From the NCBI GenBank assembly GCA_002479485.1, contig DLNM01000022.1:25846-49859 (forward strand): DNA of 24,014 bases, written 5' to 3'. The position numbers were made by a program, and so were the translations under genes. Each line of letters begins with the position of its first letter. Within the stretch, counting starts at the first letter, position 1. Origin of the DNA: Firmicutes bacterium UBA7510 (lineage in GTDB: Bacteria; Bacillota; Clostridia; Tissierellales; Sedimentibacteraceae). Positions 21,567 through 24,014 of this stretch are shown in pieces. Under the pieces are notes generated by a model. The model worked only from the letters and a program-made list of their open reading frames with translations. It made no database searches and was not told the DNA's origin.

Positions 21567-23192
21567 TTACATCATTCCTGGCATTCCGCCGCCCATTGGT
21601 GGCATTGCTGGTTCTTCTTTTGGTTCGTCAACTACTGCTGCTTCTGTTGTTAACAACATTGATGCAACGCTTGCTGCGTTTTGTAATGCTGAACGAGTAA
21701 CCTTAGTTGGATCTACTATACCAGCTTCAAACATGTTAACATATTTTTCGTTTAAAGCATCAAAACCGATACCGTTTTTGCTGTTTTTAACTTTTTCTAC
21801 TATTACAGAGCCTTCAAGTCCTGCGTTTATAGCTATTTGTCTAAGTGGCTCTTCTAATGCTCTTTTTATAATTTCAGCACCTGTTTTAGCATCTCCAGTT
21901 AATTCTTTAACTACTTTTGAAACTGCTGATACTGTTAATAATAAAGCAGTTCCACCACCTGGTACTAAACCTTCTTCTACAGCTGCACGAGTAGCGTTTA
22001 AAGCATCTTCTATTCTTAATTTTTTCTCTTTCATTTCAGTTTCTGTTGCTGCTCCAACGTTGATAACTGCAACTCCACCTGTTAATTTAGCTAATCTTTC
22101 TTGTAATTTTTCTTTGTCAAATTCTGAAGTTGATTCTTCATATTGAGCTCTTATTTGTTTAACTCTATCTTGGATAGCAGCTTTGTCTCCTGCGCCATCA
22201 ACTATAATAGTGTTCTCTTTATCAATTCTAACTGTTGAAGCTGTACCTAACATATCAACAGTAGCTTCTTTTAATTCATATCCTAATTCTTCAGATATAA
22301 CTTCTCCACCTGTTAATATTGCTATATCTTTAAGCATTTCTTTTCTTCTATCACCAAAGCCTGGAGCTTTAACTGCTACACAATTGAAAGTTCCTCTTAA
22401 TTTATTTACTATTAATGTTGCTAAAGCTTCACCTTCAATATCTTCAGCTATTAATAATAAAGACTTGCCAGTTTGAACTATTTGCTCAAGCACTGGTAAT
22501 ATTTCTTGAATGCTTGTGATTTTTTTGTCCGTTATTAATATATATGGATTTTCTATTACTGCTTCCATTTTTTCAGTATCTGTTACCATATATGATGATA
22601 AGTATCCTCTATCAAATTGCATACCTTCAACTACAGTTAAATCTGTACCCATAGTTTTTGCTTCTTCAACAGTGATAACTCCGTCCTTGCCTACCTTATC
22701 CATTGCTTGAGATATAAGCTGACCTATAGTTTCATCTCCTGCTGATACTGATGCAACTTGCGCTATGTCTTCTGAAGTTTCTACTTGCTTAGACATTCCC
22801 TTTAATTCTTCAACTGCAACTTCTACAGCTTTGTTAATACCTTTTTTTAGTATTATAGGGTTTGCTCCAGCAGCAACGTTCTTTAATCCTTCTCTAATAA
22901 TTGCTTGTGCTAACAATGTAGCTGTTGTTGTTCCATCTCCAGCTATATCATTTGTTTTTGTAGCAACTTCTCTTACTAATTGTGCTCCCATGTTTTCAAA
23001 TGGGTCTGCTAATTCTATTTCTCTTGCTATTGTAACGCCATCATTTGTAATCATTGGAGAACCAAATGATTTGCCTAATACTACGTTTCTTCCTTTAGGT
23101 CCTAAAGTAACTTTTACAGTGTCTGCTAATACGTTAACACCTTTTTCCATAGCACGACGTGCTGTTTCATCAAATTTAATTAATTTTGCCAT
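21567..23192 (-). CDS. groL: Chaperonin GroEL (60 kDa, Hsp60)
   Basis: The 541-residue protein is a full-length GroEL. It has the nucleotide-binding VTLGPKGRNVVL, NDGVTIAREIEL and AGDGTTTATLLAQ (catalytic D in GDGTT), the late signature AAVEEGLVPGGGTALL, and the usual glycine/methionine-rich tail MPPMGGGMPGMM. It forms the double-ring ATP-driven folding chamber in the cytosol and works with GroES, encoded 35 bases upstream. The ATG at 23192 follows an AAAGAGGTG site. Expression should be under HrcA through the CIRCE element before groES. The last codons and stop of this gene also occur as an isolated scar near 16100. Confidence 0.98.
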   Translation of the reverse strand: MAKLIKFDETARRAMEKGVNVLADTVKVTLGPKGRNVVLGKSFGSPMITNDGVTIAREIELADPFENMGAQLVREVATKTNDIAGDGTTTATLLAQAIIREGLKNVAAGANPIILKKGINKAVEVAVEELKGMSKQVETSEDIAQVASVSAGDETIGQLISQAMDKVGKDGVITVEEAKTMGTDLTVVEGMQFDRGYLSSYMVTDTEKMEAVIENPYILITDKKITSIQEILPVLEQIVQTGKSLLLIAEDIEGEALATLIVNKLRGTFNCVAVKAPGFGDRRKEMLKDIAILTGGEVISEELGYELKEATVDMLGTASTVRIDKENTIIVDGAGDKAAIQDRVKQIRAQYEESTSEFDKEKLQERLAKLTGGVAVINVGAATETEMKEKKLRIEDALNATRAAVEEGLVPGGGTALLLTVSAVSKVVKELTGDAKTGAEIIKRALEEPLRQIAINAGLEGSVIVEKVKNSKNGIGFDALNEKYVNMFEAGIVDPTKVTRSALQNAASVASMLLTTEAAVVDEPKEEPAMPPMGGGMPGMM

Positions 23193-23227
23193 TTATATGC
23201 ACCTCTTTCTATTCTATTTTATTTTTA

Positions 23228-23509
23228 TTATTCTACTACGGCTAAAATGTCTGCCAATTTAATAACTATTAATTCTTCTCCATCAATTTTCACTTCTGTT
23301 CCAGAAAATTTAGAGAATATAACTTTATCTCCAACTTTTATTTCATCTTTTTTCTTCTCATCTGAAGTTATTCCTGCACCTATAGCTAAAACTTCTGCTA
23401 TTTGTGGTTTTTCTTTAGCAGCTCCAGTTAGAACTATACCGCTTTTTGTTTTTTCTTCAGCTTCAATCATTTTAATAACAACTCTTTCACCTAATGGCTT
23501 AACGTTCAT
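23228..23509 (-). CDS. groS: Co-chaperonin GroES (10 kDa)
   Basis: The 93-residue protein is a typical GroES. It begins MNVKPLGERVVIKMIEAEEK, has the mobile loop KTKSGIVLTGAAKEKPQ that contacts GroEL, and ends in DGEELIVIKLADILAVVE. It caps the GroEL ring as a heptamer. AGGAGG lies 6-7 bases before the ATG at 23509. It is the first gene of the groES-groEL operon, with CIRCE about 125 bases upstream. Confidence 0.97.
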   Translation of the reverse strand: MNVKPLGERVVIKMIEAEEKTKSGIVLTGAAKEKPQIAEVLAIGAGITSDEKKKDEIKVGDKVIFSKFSGTEVKIDGEELIVIKLADILAVVE

Positions 23510-23633
23510 TTTGTTACCTCCTAAATATTATATCTAAAATTTTATTTTAATAAACTTAAAAATATCTAAAAATTATTAATAATTTCAATAATATTTTAGA
23601 ATTTCTTTGTTAATTTAATAAACAATCCAACCA

Positions 23634-23660
23634 TTAGCACTCGTCTATACAGAGTGCTAA
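23634..23660. promoter_or_regulatory. CIRCE operator (HrcA binding site)
   Basis: TTAGCACTC (23634-23642), nine bases, GAGTGCTAA (23652-23660): an exact match to the CIRCE consensus with the standard spacer. It lies just after the predicted groES start site, so HrcA would block transcription in the absence of heat stress. Confidence 0.97.
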
Positions 23661-23670
23661 CATACTATAT

Positions 23671-23699
23671 ATAATAACTATTTGACACTCGGTTATCAA
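23671..23699 (-). promoter_or_regulatory. Sigma-70 promoter of groESL
   Basis: On the minus strand, -35 TTGATA (23699-23694), 17-base spacer, -10 TATTAT (23676-23671). The start is near 23664, directly before the CIRCE element. Confidence 0.7.
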
Positions 23700-24014
23700 T
23701 ATTGATTATAGGTCATATTTCACCAAATATTATTATTTTTTTAATAAACAAGAATATTATACATATTTTACATTAATTTAATCCATTTTTCTATAGTTTT
23801 CTTTAAATTGATTAAAATATTTATAATAAATATCTATCATTAGTACTTTTTTTATTATTTATACTATTAATATGATATATTAATACGTATAATATTAATT
23901 ATTTTACTATCATATTCAAAATTCTTTAATATTATTAGGGTGTAGTTATTCCATTCATTATTTAATAATTTATTTAGCCCAATACAAAACGTTTACATTT
24001 TACCTTAAGTATGG
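23700..24014. other. AT-rich right edge without a recognisable gene
   Basis: No coding frame with a ribosome binding site, RNA gene or convincing hairpin is visible. Short AT-only inverted repeats occur but are expected at this base composition. It is probably the upstream control region of the next gene outside the window plus spacer. Confidence 0.6.

Noticed and set aside
22765..23262. 165-codon plus-strand open frame across groEL/groES
   Set aside because: Antisense shadow of a conserved, codon-biased gene; no ribosome binding site and no recognisable domain.
23820..23920. Several short AT-only inverted repeats at the right edge
   Set aside because: At this base composition seven-base AT dyads occur often; no promoter, gene or iteron-like regular spacing supports an origin or repeat array.

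Overview
The window looks like chromosomal DNA of a low-GC, anaerobic, amino-acid-using Firmicute, most likely class Clostridia. The evidence is the strong AT bias, strict AGGAGG-type ribosome binding sites, HrcA/CIRCE control of groESL, a GlnK/GlnL two-component pair, and DUF2975/YozG, SatA-like GNAT and DUF4358/DHHW families typical of this group. The genus cannot be fixed from the sequence alone. I see no rRNA, tRNA, CRISPR array, insertion sequence or phage gene.

Left third (1-6830): a MocR-type regulator diverges from a LysE-type exporter over a shared control region with two direct repeats. Next come a translationally coupled pair of surface proteins (stalk/DUF4358-like protein and a DHHW-type lipoprotein), a GNAT acetyltransferase, an XRE regulator behind a perfect palindrome, and a DUF2975 membrane protein with a small YozG-type HTH protein behind a 31-bp near-perfect palindrome.

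Middle (6830-16240): a GlnL-like response regulator diverges from its GlnK-like histidine kinase, followed by a GltS sodium/glutamate symporter. The gltS promoter carries TTTTGG-type hexamers at 10-bp spacing, close to my memory of the Bacillus GlnL site, so these three genes probably form one glutamate/glutamine-sensing uptake module. A tldD-tldE-like protease pair follows. Then comes a serine beta-lactamase-family gene that has lost its central catalytic segment but keeps a leader resembling a ribosome-controlled attenuator. A stand-alone amidase comes next, and after it an intergenic scar holding the last codons of a second groEL.

Right third (16240-24014): a minus-strand hydantoin/dihydropyrimidine operon encodes an M20 carbamoylase, a DUF1097 membrane protein that appears to start at AUU, and a hydantoinase/dihydropyrimidinase. 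Upstream lies a PAS-AAA+-HTH sigma-54 activator. The operon has a well-formed -24/-12 promoter and two 16-bp dyads upstream that look like the activator's enhancer sites. A decayed YitT/DUF2179 gene and groES-groEL with CIRCE complete the window, and the last ~300 bases are AT-rich without a recognisable gene.

The most interesting signals are the complete sigma-54 circuit around the hydantoinase operon, the putative MIR-stop leader attenuator, the AUU start, the 31-bp operator-like palindrome, the GlnL-like repeats and the groEL 3' scar.
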